DNA of 64,000 nt. Origin: Palsa-872 sp036844615 (GTDB taxonomy: Bacteria; Chloroflexota; Dormibacteria; Dormibacterales; Dormibacteraceae). The notes under the pieces were generated by a model. That model was not told where the DNA came from and ran no database searches. It saw only the letters and a list, made by a program, of their open reading frames with translations. Every line of letters starts with the position of its first letter. The stretch's first letter is position 1. The position numbers and the translations under genes were made by a program. The DNA lies in the NCBI GenBank assembly GCA_036844615.1, contig DAIUFK010000001.1:49067-113066 (forward strand). The letters are read 5' to 3'. This document shows positions 42,978 to 52,264 of this stretch, piece after piece.

Positions 42978-43759
42978 TGTTCCAGGAGCTCCTTTGCAAG
43001 GGCGCGGTAGGCGGCCGCGCCACGGCACATGGGGTCGTACTGGATCACCGATTTGCCGTGGCTTGGCGCTTCGCTGATCCGGACGTTGCGAGGGATGAGC
43101 GTCTCGAGCACGTGGGCTGGATAGGTGCGACGCACCTCCCGGAGGACGTCCCACGAGAGGGTGGTGCGTGCGTCAAATTGCGTCATAACGATGCCGGCGA
43201 TGCCCAATTTGGGGTTGAGCCGAGAGCGCACGAGCTGGTGCGTGTAAAGAAGGTGACGCAGGCCTTCGAGCGCGAAGTACTCGCACTGGGTGGGGATCAA
43301 CATGCTGGTGGCCGCCGTGAGGGCGTTGAGGGTGAGGAGACCCAGCGATGGGGGGCAGTCGATGATGATGCACCCAACGCCTTCCGGGACTGACGAGAGC
43401 GCTTGGCGCAGTCGCGTCTCGCGAGAGCTGAGGGTTGCGAGCTCGATCTCACCCCCGGCCAGGTCGATATGCGAAGGGACGAGCTGCATCCCCGGCGCGC
43501 TCGTGGGCAGGGCGGCCTGCTCGATGGTGGCCTCGCCGGTGAGCAGGTGGTAAACGTTCACGCGGGCGCGCACAGGATCCAGTCCCAGGCCTGAAGTCGA
43601 GTTGGCCTGTGGATCGAGGTCGATCAGGAGCACCGAGTGGCCGACCTCCGCCAGCGCCGCACCCAGGTTGATGGCGGTGGTGGTCTTGCCCACTCCGCCT
43701 TTCTGGTTGACAACCGCGATGATCGGCGGTTCGGTGGTAGCCAATATCTTGGGGTCCAT
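42974..43759 (-). CDS. parA: chromosome partition ATPase ParA/Soj
   Basis: A 261-residue Walker-type ATPase. Deviant Walker A is NQKGGVGKTTTAINLGAAL, followed by VLLIDLDPQANSTSGLGL, the Walker B IIIDCPPSLGLLTLNAL and the C-terminal NVRISEAPSHGKSVIQYDP of small chromosomal ParA. ATG 43759 is preferred; GTG 43789 would add ten residues. It works with ParB to separate origins. Confidence 0.94.
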   Translation of the reverse strand: MDPKILATTEPPIIAVVNQKGGVGKTTTAINLGAALAEVGHSVLLIDLDPQANSTSGLGLDPVRARVNVYHLLTGEATIEQAALPTSAPGMQLVPSHIDLAGGEIELATLSSRETRLRQALSSVPEGVGCIIIDCPPSLGLLTLNALTAATSMLIPTQCEYFALEGLRHLLYTHQLVRSRLNPKLGIAGIVMTQFDARTTLSWDVLREVRRTYPAHVLETLIPRNVRISEAPSHGKSVIQYDPMCRGAAAYRALAKELLEQ

Positions 43760-43833
43760 GGTCTGGAGTGATCCTATATCTGGTGCCACTGTGGCGATTC
43801 TAGTCCAGCTGTGCCAATTTGCCCAGCTACCCT

Positions 43834-44829
43834 TTAAGGCACTGCCAGCGGACGGCGGCGGTTTGACCAGACCGCGTAAGCCGACACAGCGATCAAGCCC
43901 ACTTCGACCCCCGCCGCCACGCCGATCAGGCCGCCGGCGATCCCGATCGCAGCCAAAAGGTTGTACGTCACGTGACAGATCCCAGAGGTGGTCGTATTCG
44001 CGTACTTGCGGATCAGGCCGAGGCCAACCGCAACCACAAGGATCGACAGCGTGTCGAACGAGAGCCCGTACTGGGTGTGAATCGAGGTGAAAAGCGCCGC
44101 CGTGGCAATCAGCCCGATTCGAGGCTGAAGGGCGCCCCGAAAGAGGATCTCCTCACAAATGCCGGGCAGAAGCGCCAGGGCCGCGACTCCGAGCGGATCA
44201 CCGAGGATCCCTGCGTACATATGCACCGTGGTGTTTTTCACCTGGCTGGCAACCTGCGGCGTGAAGACGTGGCTCAGATGGTCGACGCCCTGGATGAAGG
44301 CGAAGAAGGCGCCGGCCGCGGCGAGGGCTATCGCGACCTGCCGCCAGGTCGGTCTCGTCACACCCAGGCGCAAAGCCGCGCCCGCAAAGTTGCGGCGGAT
44401 ATAGAGTCCGACGCCGGCGAGAGCCAAAACCAGGAAGGGCACTTCGGAGGCGACGATGTCGGCGATCGCGACCGGGGGCGCTGCCTGGTCGACGGCCAGA
44501 GTGTCCGTGAAAGCGATGATCGACAACTGCGAACCGAAAAAGACCACTGCCAACACGAGCGCGTAGGCGTGAACCGGATTGTCTGGGTCGATCGGCAGGA
44601 CGCGCGCGAGGCGTTCACGCACCGGCCTGGACGCAAGCGTGGCCGCGACCAGGCCGGTGGCCATGATGCCGGTGCCCAAAGCGACAGGTTGCGAACGTGG
44701 AAGTTGGACCAGGCCTCCAGCCAGGCTCAGCCCCGCCAGGAAGGTGGCGCCCGCCGTGATGCCGGCGAGAATCCATGTCGCGTGGCTCGCCCACGGCTTG
44801 CCCACCGCGACGTTGGCCATGTAGACCAA
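43834..44829 (-). CDS. CPBP-family intramembrane metalloprotease
   Basis: A 331-residue membrane protein with about eight TM segments. The CPBP/Abi motifs are LPGICEEILFRGALQPRI (EExxxR), FTSIHTQYGLSFD and SGICHVTYNLLAAIG (His residues). Such proteins cleave prenylated or other membrane substrates. TTG 44829 is the first standard start. An in-frame CTG at 44892 overlapping the SPFH stop (CTGA) would add LTAGTFLDAAGALLFLLAPF, a convincing first TM helix. It follows the SPFH and NfeD genes. Confidence 0.85.
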   Translation of the reverse strand: MVYMANVAVGKPWASHATWILAGITAGATFLAGLSLAGGLVQLPRSQPVALGTGIMATGLVAATLASRPVRERLARVLPIDPDNPVHAYALVLAVVFFGSQLSIIAFTDTLAVDQAAPPVAIADIVASEVPFLVLALAGVGLYIRRNFAGAALRLGVTRPTWRQVAIALAAAGAFFAFIQGVDHLSHVFTPQVASQVKNTTVHMYAGILGDPLGVAALALLPGICEEILFRGALQPRIGLIATAALFTSIHTQYGLSFDTLSILVVAVGLGLIRKYANTTTSGICHVTYNLLAAIGIAGGLIGVAAGVEVGLIAVSAYAVWSNRRRPLAVP

Positions 44830-44888
44830 TGAAAAGGGCGCCAGCAGAAAGAGGAGCGCGCCGGCTGCGTCGAGGAAGGTGCCGGCGG

Positions 44889-45719
44889 TCAGCCCGACTT
44901 GGAACCCGAGTGTGGCAGTGAAGGGGCGGCCGCAGGGCCTTCGGTGGGGGCTTTCGGCATCGGAACGATGTCCAGGATCGGGCGAATCAGATCGATTGGG
45001 ATCGGGAAGACGATGGTGGTGTTCTTCTCGTAGCCGATCTCGACAAGGGTCTGCAGAAAGCGCAGTTGCAGCGCTCCTTGCTGGGACGAGATCACCTGGG
45101 CGGCGTTGGCGAGTGTCTGAGAAGCCTGGAACTCACCTTCGGCGTTGATGATCTTCGCTCGCTTTTCGCGCTCGGCCTCTGCCTGCTTGGCCATCGCCCG
45201 CTGCATGGTGCTGGGCAGCTCGACGTCTTTGATCTCGACCACCGCAACCTTGATTCCCCAGGGTTCCGTCTGCTCGTCGATGATCTTCTGCAGGTTCTGA
45301 TTGATCTTCTCGCGGTTGCCCAGGAGGTCGTCAAGCGTGGCCTGGCCGAGGGCGGCGCGCAGGGTGGTCTGAGCGATCTGGGAGGTCGCGTTGATGTAGT
45401 TCAGGACCTGGGTGACTGCCTTTTGGGGGTCGATGACCTGGAAGTAGATGACAGCGTTGACCTTGGCGGTGACGTTGTCGTTGGTGATGATCTCCTGAGG
45501 CGGGACCTCGAGGGTGATCGTTCGCAAGTCCATCTTCACGAGCCTGTCGACCCCGAACGGGATGATGAAATTAAGTCCGGCGGTCTTCAACGCGATGAGG
45601 CGGCCGAGGCGGAAGACGACGCCGCGCTCGTACTCGTTGATGATCCGGATACTTGATATGGCGACGACCAGGGCCAGGAAGACGATCACGACGAAGAGGG
45701 CGACGATGCCAAAGTCCAC
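44889..45719 (-). CDS. SPFH/stomatin-family membrane protein (slipin)
   Basis: A 276-residue protein with an N-terminal TM (VALFVVIVFLALVVAISS), the stomatin start INEYERGVVFRLGRLI and the band-7 core RTITLEVPPQEIITNDNVTA, NAVIYFQVIDPQKAVTQV, then AEAEREKRAKIINAEGEFQA. GTG 45719 shares one base with the NfeD stop (TAGTG) and has AAGGAG upstream. SPFH proteins form membrane platforms and are commonly paired with NfeD proteases, which cleave their C-termini. Confidence 0.92.
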   Translation of the reverse strand: MDFGIVALFVVIVFLALVVAISSIRIINEYERGVVFRLGRLIALKTAGLNFIIPFGVDRLVKMDLRTITLEVPPQEIITNDNVTAKVNAVIYFQVIDPQKAVTQVLNYINATSQIAQTTLRAALGQATLDDLLGNREKINQNLQKIIDEQTEPWGIKVAVVEIKDVELPSTMQRAMAKQAEAEREKRAKIINAEGEFQASQTLANAAQVISSQQGALQLRFLQTLVEIGYEKNTTIVFPIPIDLIRPILDIVPMPKAPTEGPAAAPSLPHSGSKSG

Positions 45720-47041
45720 TAGCTCTTCTCCTTGCTCGCCGCGGTCTCGCCTGCGACGACCTCCAACTGCAGGCCCTTCCGACCGATCACCTGGACCTCG
45801 CTTCCCACGGCGATAGGTCCACTCGAAGCGACGGCCCTCCACAGCGCTCCGCGGACAAAGACTAGCCCTTCTGGGGCGAGCTCCTCGCGCGCCTGGCCTC
45901 GTGCGCCGATGATGACCTCGGACCCGGCTGCGAGGGGGCGGCGGCGCGCCTCCCAAACCTTGCGGAGGAAAAACATGAAGAACCCAAAAGTCACGACAGC
46001 GGCGATGGCGACGGCGAATGGGTTGACTCCAAGGCCGACTGCGCCCGTGTTGACGAGAAAAGACATGCCGAGGATGAGGGCGAGGACCCCGCCGACGCTG
46101 AGTATCCCGTGAGTGTTCGCCTTCAGATCTGCGATGAACAGGATCAGGGCCAGCAGCATCATCAGAGCGGCCGCGATGTTCACCGGAAGATTGGCGAGGG
46201 AGACGATGGCCAGAATCGCCGCGATTCCGCCGACGACTCCCGGGAGGATCGCTCCCGGCGTCGACAGCTCGGTGATGATCCCGTAGCCGGCGAGGATGAT
46301 CAGCAGGGCTGCGATGGTCGGGTCGATCAGCGCGTTGAGGAACACCTGCCAGAAGGGCATCGGCATGTCTTCGATTCGTGCGCCGGCAGTGTGCAGGACC
46401 AAAGCGCCGCCTGTTCGCGGTAGCGAGCGACCGTCGATGGTGCTCATGAGTGCGGCGGGGTCCGAAGCCTCGACATCGGCCACGTGCAACCTGACCGCCT
46501 CCTCGGCGTTGATGTTCACGCTGTTGCGTACCGCGTCCTCTGCCCAGTCTGCATTGCGACCGTGCAAGGTCGCCAGCGTGCGCACTCGCGTCACTGCGTC
46601 GTTCAGGACTTTGGCCCCAAGGTCGCCGGTGAGATTCTCGCCAGTGGCCTGGATGGGGTGCGCCGACCCGATGTTGGTGCCTGGCGCCATGGCCAGGATG
46701 TCGGCGGCCTGAGCGACGAAAAGGCCTGCCGACGCGGCACGGGCGCCGCTCGGATAGACGTACACGATGACCGGCACCTTCGAATTCAGAAGGCTCGTGA
46801 CGATGTCGTCCATCGAGGTGGAGATGCCGCCTGGAGTGTTCATGACGACAAGGAGGGCATCGGCCCGATCAGCTTCGGCTCTGGAAACCGCATTGCTGAT
46901 GTAGGCGGCAGTGATCGTGTTGATGTCGCCTGTCAGGTCGGCCTGCTCGACGTGCGGGGTGGCCGCCGAGGTTTGCAGCGGGATGAGCAAGGCGGCACCA
47001 CAAGCCGCCAGTCCGAGCCGCAGCGCCTTGCCCGTGCGCAC
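45719..47041 (-). CDS. NfeD-type membrane serine protease (ClpP-class)
   Basis: A 440-residue protein with a signal-like N-terminus (LGLAACGAALLIPLQTSAA), the SppA/ClpP-like domain (LLVVMNTPGGISTSMDDIV; PSGARAASAGLFVAQAADIL with the catalytic Ser), several TM helices and a C-terminal OB-type NfeD domain (GLVFVRGALWRAVASSGPIA). It is the long NfeD1b form. The SPFH gene follows with a one-base overlap, so the two are expected to act together in membrane quality control. Confidence 0.92.
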   Translation of the reverse strand: MRTGKALRLGLAACGAALLIPLQTSAATPHVEQADLTGDINTITAAYISNAVSRAEADRADALLVVMNTPGGISTSMDDIVTSLLNSKVPVIVYVYPSGARAASAGLFVAQAADILAMAPGTNIGSAHPIQATGENLTGDLGAKVLNDAVTRVRTLATLHGRNADWAEDAVRNSVNINAEEAVRLHVADVEASDPAALMSTIDGRSLPRTGGALVLHTAGARIEDMPMPFWQVFLNALIDPTIAALLIILAGYGIITELSTPGAILPGVVGGIAAILAIVSLANLPVNIAAALMMLLALILFIADLKANTHGILSVGGVLALILGMSFLVNTGAVGLGVNPFAVAIAAVVTFGFFMFFLRKVWEARRRPLAAGSEVIIGARGQAREELAPEGLVFVRGALWRAVASSGPIAVGSEVQVIGRKGLQLEVVAGETAASKEKS

Positions 47042-47077
47042 GCATCGAGTATGGCAATCGCGGGCCCGGTCTGCCGA

Positions 47078-47093
47078 TGTAAAACGTGGAACA
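47078..47093. other. degenerate parS-like sequence
   Basis: On the minus strand TGTTCCACGTTTTACA matches 13 of 16 positions of TGTTCCACGTGGAACA. It lies about 10 kb from oriC and 3.3 kb from parA, in a non-coding gap. A single imperfect site is weak evidence. Confidence 0.35.
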
Positions 47094-47125
47094 TTCGCAA
47101 CATCGGGAGGACAGGGGTGGCGTCG

Positions 47126-47131
47126 TAAAAT
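47126..47131 (+). promoter_or_regulatory. -10-like TAAAAT before the sigma-like gene
   Basis: TAAAAT ends 7 nt before ATG 47139 with no ribosome-binding site between, matching the leaderless pattern. It is the likely promoter of the sigma-like gene and the glycine cleavage genes. Confidence 0.45.
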
Positions 47132-47138
47132 TCAAACG

Positions 47139-47787
47139 ATGGCAGCCCAGTTCCAACCCGACGAGACCAGCGGCCCAAATCCGCAGGGCTCTTTCGAAGA
47201 GGACGCCGCCGCTCTCCAGGACCTCGTCCGCTACGTCCAGCTGACGCGCCCACTGCAGCCTGGCGAGGAGCAGACGCTCCTCGAGCGCGCTGCGCTCGGC
47301 GACCGGCCCAGCGAGGACCGCCTGGTCGCCGGCCACCTCGCGATGGTCATTCGGCTGGCCGGCTCACGCGGAGACCAAGGACTCTCGGTCGCCGACCTGG
47401 TCCAAGAAGGATCCATTGGCCTGGTGGAGGCGGTGCGCGCATTCGCCGGCAGCGGCGCGCCGGACTTCGCAAGCTTCGCCGAGGCGCGGGTTGGCGCCCA
47501 GATGGATGCCGCCGTCGAGGCCGAGGCCGCCGCTGTGCGCGACGCTCACCTGCTGGTCAACGCAGCGACCGACTATGAACGGACGGAGATCCTCATGCGC
47601 CACGAGCTCGGCCGCCCGCCGACCGACCCCGAGCTGGCGGAAAAGCTCGAATGGAGCGTCGAGCGCACGCACTACGTCGCCCAGGTCGTGGCCGACGCTC
47701 GACGCGGGCACGACGAAGAGCTGCTCACCTTCATCGACCCCGAGGCGATTGAAATCGACGACGACGAAGACGACGAGCGCGCCGAAT

Positions 47788-47798
<11 letters not shown>
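47139..47798 (+). CDS. sigma-70-like protein lacking region 4
   Basis: A 219-residue protein. The N-terminal part (VRYVQLTRPLQPGEEQTLLE) resembles region 1.2, and DRLVAGHLAMVIRLAG through SVADLVQEGSIGLVEAVRAF is a good region 2.1-2.2. The usual YWWIRQAI segment of 2.3-2.4 is degenerate (FASFAEARVGAQMDAAVEAE). YERTEILMRHELGRPPTDPE with LAEKLEWS is region 3.0-like. There is no region 4 HTH; the protein ends in an acidic tail IDDDEDDERAEFGE. It could be a truncated sigma factor or a protein that binds core polymerase without -35 recognition. gcvT overlaps its end by 11 bp. Confidence 0.75.
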
Positions 47799-48912
<1,114 letters not shown>

Positions 48913-48924
48913 GCCACGTCCGCC

Positions 48925-48987
48925 GTCACCAAGAGAAGGGACGCCGTCAGCAAGAGAAGGGACGCTGTCAGCAAAAGGACGGGAGGG
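48925..48987 (+). repeat. 21-bp tandem repeat between gcvT and gcvH
   Basis: Two full units, GTCACCAAGAGAAGGGACGC plus one base and GTCAGCAAGAGAAGGGACGC plus one base (48925-48945, 48946-48966), are followed by a partial third unit GTCAGCAAAAGGACGGG. They fill almost the entire 79-bp gap. The last unit runs into the GGGAGG Shine-Dalgarno of gcvH. Confidence 0.75.
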
Positions 48988-48991
48988 TCGC

Positions 48992-49360
48992 ATGGCTGAA
49001 CGCCGCTACACCAAGTCGCACGAATGGCTCACTGTCGCCGGCAAGGCCGTCACCGTCGGAATCTCAGACTTCGCACAGGCCCAGCTTGGCGACGTCGTGT
49101 TCCTGGAGCTTCCGGCTGTTGGCAGGAAGCTGACGGCTGGGGAAGCTTTCGGCGTCGTCGAATCAGTCAAAGCAGCAAGCGACCTTTATTCGCCGGTCGC
49201 GGGGCGCATCACTGAAGTCAACGAGAAGCTGGCGGCCCACCCCGAGCTGCTCAACTCCGACCCCTACGGCGAAGGCTGGATCCTGAAGCTGGAGCTTGCC
49301 GGCGAGCTTCCGTCAGACCTGCTCGACGAGGCGGCCTACAAGAAGGTCGCCGAGGCGTAG
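48992..49360 (+). CDS. gcvH: glycine cleavage system H protein
   Basis: A 122-residue lipoyl carrier. The lipoylated Lys is in GVVESVKAASDLYSPVAGRI; RRYTKSHEWLTVAGKAVTVG is the usual N-terminus. GGGAGG lies 7 nt before ATG 48992, a clear Shine-Dalgarno. It shuttles the aminomethyl group between P, T and L proteins. The L protein (lipoamide dehydrogenase) is not in this window. Confidence 0.96.
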   Translation: MAERRYTKSHEWLTVAGKAVTVGISDFAQAQLGDVVFLELPAVGRKLTAGEAFGVVESVKAASDLYSPVAGRITEVNEKLAAHPELLNSDPYGEGWILKLELAGELPSDLLDEAAYKKVAEA

Positions 49361-49369
49361 GTCCAAGCC

Positions 49370-50662
49370 GTGGCCTACCTGGTTCACTCCCCGGAAGATC
49401 GTGCCGCCATGCTGGCGGCCATCGGCGTCAAATCGATGGACGACCTCCTGGTAGACATTCCCCAATCACTTCGCATTCCCGACCTCGACCTGCCGGCAGG
49501 CCTTTCCGAGTTCGAAACCATGGCCCAGATCGCCTCGCTGGCCGCCCGGAACAGGATTTTCGCCGACAGGCTCACCTTCCAAGGCGGCGGCGTCTACAGG
49601 CGCTTCATCCCTGCCGCGGTCGCGGCGGTGACCTCGAAGCCTGAGTTCTACAGCGCCTACACGCCCTACCAGCCGGAGGCGAGCCAGGGCACCCTGCAGG
49701 CCATCTACGAGTTCCAGACCCTGATCGCAGAGCTCACAGCGCTGGATGTTGCGAACGCATCGATGTACGACGGGGCGACCGCGGTCGCCGAGGCCGCCAT
49801 GATGGCGCATGTCCACACCGGTCGCAACGAGGTGGTCGTCGTTGGCTACCTCCACCCTGAATACATGGAGGTGCTGCGCGCCTACAGCGAGGGTCGCGGC
49901 ATCAAGGTCCGGAAGGGGACAGAGCCGAATTCCAAAACCGCGGCAGTCATATTCCAGCAGCCCGACTTTCTCGGTCTCCTTGTTGACGCCGCCGGGCTTA
50001 CCGAGACCGCGCACAAGGCGGGCGCCCTCGCGATCGCATGCGTCGATCCCATCAGTCTCGCGATCATCGCTCCACCTGGCGAATACGGCGCGGACGTCGC
50101 CGCGGGCGAAGGCCAGCAGCTCGGGCTCAGTCCAAGCTATGGCGGTCCTCACGTCGGCTTCATCGCCTGCCGCAAAGACCTGGTGCGCAGGCTGCCCGGC
50201 AGGCTGATCGGCAGCGCGCACGACGCGGAGGGACGCCGCGGCTTCGTTCTTACCTTGACGGCGCGCGAGCAACACATTCGCAGGGAGAGAGCGACTTCCA
50301 ACATCTGCACCAACCACTCTCTCTGTGCCCTGGCGGCGAGCGTCTACATGACCTACATGGGGGCGGAGGGCATGCGGCAGGTGGCCGAGGTCGGGTTCAA
50401 GAGGGCCCACTCGCTGGCCGAGCGCCTTGCCGCTCTCCCCGGTTGGGAGATGGCATTCCCGGAGCGCCAATTCTTGAATGAGTTCCCGATGCGGGTGCCC
50501 AAGGGTCCGGCGGTCACGAGGAAGCTCGCACGCAAGGGAATCCTGGGCGGCCTGAACATGCACCGCTGGTTCCGCGAGCTCAAGGGCGTCCTGACCTTCA
50601 CGTGCACCGAGGTCAACGACGCGAGAGCACTCGATGAGCTGGTCGAGGCGCTGGCTTCATGA
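49370..50662 (+). CDS. gcvPA: glycine dehydrogenase subunit 1
   Basis: A 430-residue N-terminal half of the split P protein. Markers are YLVHSPEDRAAMLAAIGV, FQGGGVYRRFIPAAVAAVTS, YQPEASQGTLQAIYEFQTLI, NASMYDGATAVAEAAMMAH and NICTNHSLCALAASVYMTYM. GTG 49370 starts 9 bp after gcvH. It has no PLP lysine of its own and must pair with GcvPB. Confidence 0.95.
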   Translation: MAYLVHSPEDRAAMLAAIGVKSMDDLLVDIPQSLRIPDLDLPAGLSEFETMAQIASLAARNRIFADRLTFQGGGVYRRFIPAAVAAVTSKPEFYSAYTPYQPEASQGTLQAIYEFQTLIAELTALDVANASMYDGATAVAEAAMMAHVHTGRNEVVVVGYLHPEYMEVLRAYSEGRGIKVRKGTEPNSKTAAVIFQQPDFLGLLVDAAGLTETAHKAGALAIACVDPISLAIIAPPGEYGADVAAGEGQQLGLSPSYGGPHVGFIACRKDLVRRLPGRLIGSAHDAEGRRGFVLTLTAREQHIRRERATSNICTNHSLCALAASVYMTYMGAEGMRQVAEVGFKRAHSLAERLAALPGWEMAFPERQFLNEFPMRVPKGPAVTRKLARKGILGGLNMHRWFRELKGVLTFTCTEVNDARALDELVEALAS

Positions 50663-52143
50663 CAGAGCTGCTCAGCTTCGAAAAGAGCCGGCCCAACGCC
50701 GAGTCGCCCCGTCTGCCGGAAGCCGACGTCAAGGCGCCTGGGCCCGCGGATGTGCTGCCCCGTAAGCTGCTGCGAGCCCGGCCACCCGGCCTGCCTCGAC
50801 TAAGCGAGCCCGAGATCATGCGCCACTACAGCCGGCTTGCCTCCCTCAACTATTCGATCAGCAAGCAGTTCTATCCGCTCGGCAGCTGCACGATGAAGTA
50901 CAACCCCGTCGTCAACGAGGTCGCAGCGGCCCTGCCTGGCTTCACCGACCTCCACCCTTACCAGGACGAGGACTCGGTGCAGGGGGCGCTTTCCCTGATG
51001 TGGCGCCTGGAGCAGGCCTTGTGCGCGGTGGTCGGGGTCGATCGCGTGACGCTTCAGCCGGCGGCCGGCGCCCACGGCGAATGGACCGCCCTGAAGATGA
51101 TCAAGGCCTACCACCAATCGCGAGGCGAAGCCCGGACCGAGGTCCTGGTCCCAGACTCGGCCCATGGCACCAACCCCGCCAGCGCAGCCCTTAGCGGATT
51201 CCACGTGGTCGAGGTCAAATCCGGTCCGGACGGCCGCATCAGCCTTGCGGACCTCGAGTCGAAGCTCTCGCCAAGGGTAGCCGCGCTGATGATGACGAAC
51301 CCCAACACCTTGGGGTTGTTCGAGCGCGAGATACTGGATGTTGCGGAAATTGTGCATGCCACCGGAGCTATGCTCTATTACGACGGGGCCAACTTGAACG
51401 CCTTCATGGGTATCTGCCGGCCCGGTGACATGGGCTTTGACGCAGTGCACATGAACCTGCACAAGACCTTCACCACGCCGCACGGCGGTGGCGGCCCGGG
51501 CGCGGGTCCCGTAGGGGTCAAGGCGGACCTGGTGCCATTCCTGCCCACCCCGACCGTGGAGCGGTTGAACGGGCACCTGAAGCTCGACTTCAAACGACCG
51601 CAGTCGATTGGCCGGGTGCGCAGCTTCTACGGCAACTTCGGCATGCTCGTCCGCGCCTACACCTACATCGTCGCGATGGGCGGGGACGGCCTCACCCAGG
51701 CGTCACAGGACGCCGTCCTTTCCGCGAACTACCTCAGGCACGAGGTCGAAGGGCTCCTCGACATGCCGCACGAAGGGCCCTGCATGCACGAGTTCGTGGC
51801 GAGCGCTCACAACCTGGCTGCCGACGGCATCAAGGCCCTCGACGTGGCCAAAGGCCTCCTCGAGCGCGATTTCTACGCTCCCACCATCTACTTCCCATTG
51901 GTGGTGCCTGAAGCGATCATGGTCGAGCCCACCGAGACCGAGAGCAAGGCGACGCTCGACGCATTCGCCAACGCCATCAAGGAGATCGTGAAACAAGCGA
52001 AGGAGTCGCCTGACGAGCTCCACGCGGCGCCGCACGGACTCCCTGTCGGCAGGCTGGACGAGGTCGCCACTGCCCGCCAAATCAACGCCTATCTGCAGGG
52101 CCAGAGCGAGGACCCGATTTTGCGCTGGAAACCCGCGCCCTAG
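50659..52143 (+). CDS. gcvPB: glycine dehydrogenase subunit 2
   Basis: A 494-residue C-terminal half of P protein, decarboxylating glycine with PLP. The PLP lysine is in NLHKTFTTPHGGGGPGAGPV. Others are FYPLGSCTMKYNPVVNEVAA, YQDEDSVQGALSLMWRLEQA and DSAHGTNPASAALSGF. The ATG overlaps the gcvPA stop by 4 bp. An intrinsic terminator follows directly. Confidence 0.96.
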   Translation: MTELLSFEKSRPNAESPRLPEADVKAPGPADVLPRKLLRARPPGLPRLSEPEIMRHYSRLASLNYSISKQFYPLGSCTMKYNPVVNEVAAALPGFTDLHPYQDEDSVQGALSLMWRLEQALCAVVGVDRVTLQPAAGAHGEWTALKMIKAYHQSRGEARTEVLVPDSAHGTNPASAALSGFHVVEVKSGPDGRISLADLESKLSPRVAALMMTNPNTLGLFEREILDVAEIVHATGAMLYYDGANLNAFMGICRPGDMGFDAVHMNLHKTFTTPHGGGGPGAGPVGVKADLVPFLPTPTVERLNGHLKLDFKRPQSIGRVRSFYGNFGMLVRAYTYIVAMGGDGLTQASQDAVLSANYLRHEVEGLLDMPHEGPCMHEFVASAHNLAADGIKALDVAKGLLERDFYAPTIYFPLVVPEAIMVEPTETESKATLDAFANAIKEIVKQAKESPDELHAAPHGLPVGRLDEVATARQINAYLQGQSEDPILRWKPAP

Positions 52144-52154
52144 AGACCCCTGTT

Positions 52155-52176
52155 AAGGCCGTCCGGAGGCCTTTTT
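52155..52176 (+). terminator. intrinsic terminator of the gcv operon
   Basis: AAGGCC pairs with GGCCTT around a 7-nt loop, followed by further Ts (CTTTTTC). It begins 11 bp after the gcvPB stop. Confidence 0.75.
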
Positions 52177-52192
52177 CGATCTCGAAATCCGG

Positions 52193-52198
52193 TAGAAT
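52193..52198 (+). promoter_or_regulatory. -10-like TAGAAT of gyrB
   Basis: TAGAAT lies 66 bp before GTG 52265 and only 16 bp after the gcv terminator. A Shine-Dalgarno-like GGGAGGG is at about 52247-52254. No strong -35 was found. Confidence 0.4.
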
Positions 52199-52264
52199 TA
52201 GCATCCTGAAACTCTGCCCAGTTGTTCTCTACGAGTTCTCCAGGCTGGGAGGGCTGCAATAGCC

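Noticed and set aside
51194..51209. CCACGTGG core resembling parS inside gcvPB
   Set aside because: Only about 11 of 16 bases match and it lies in conserved coding sequence.
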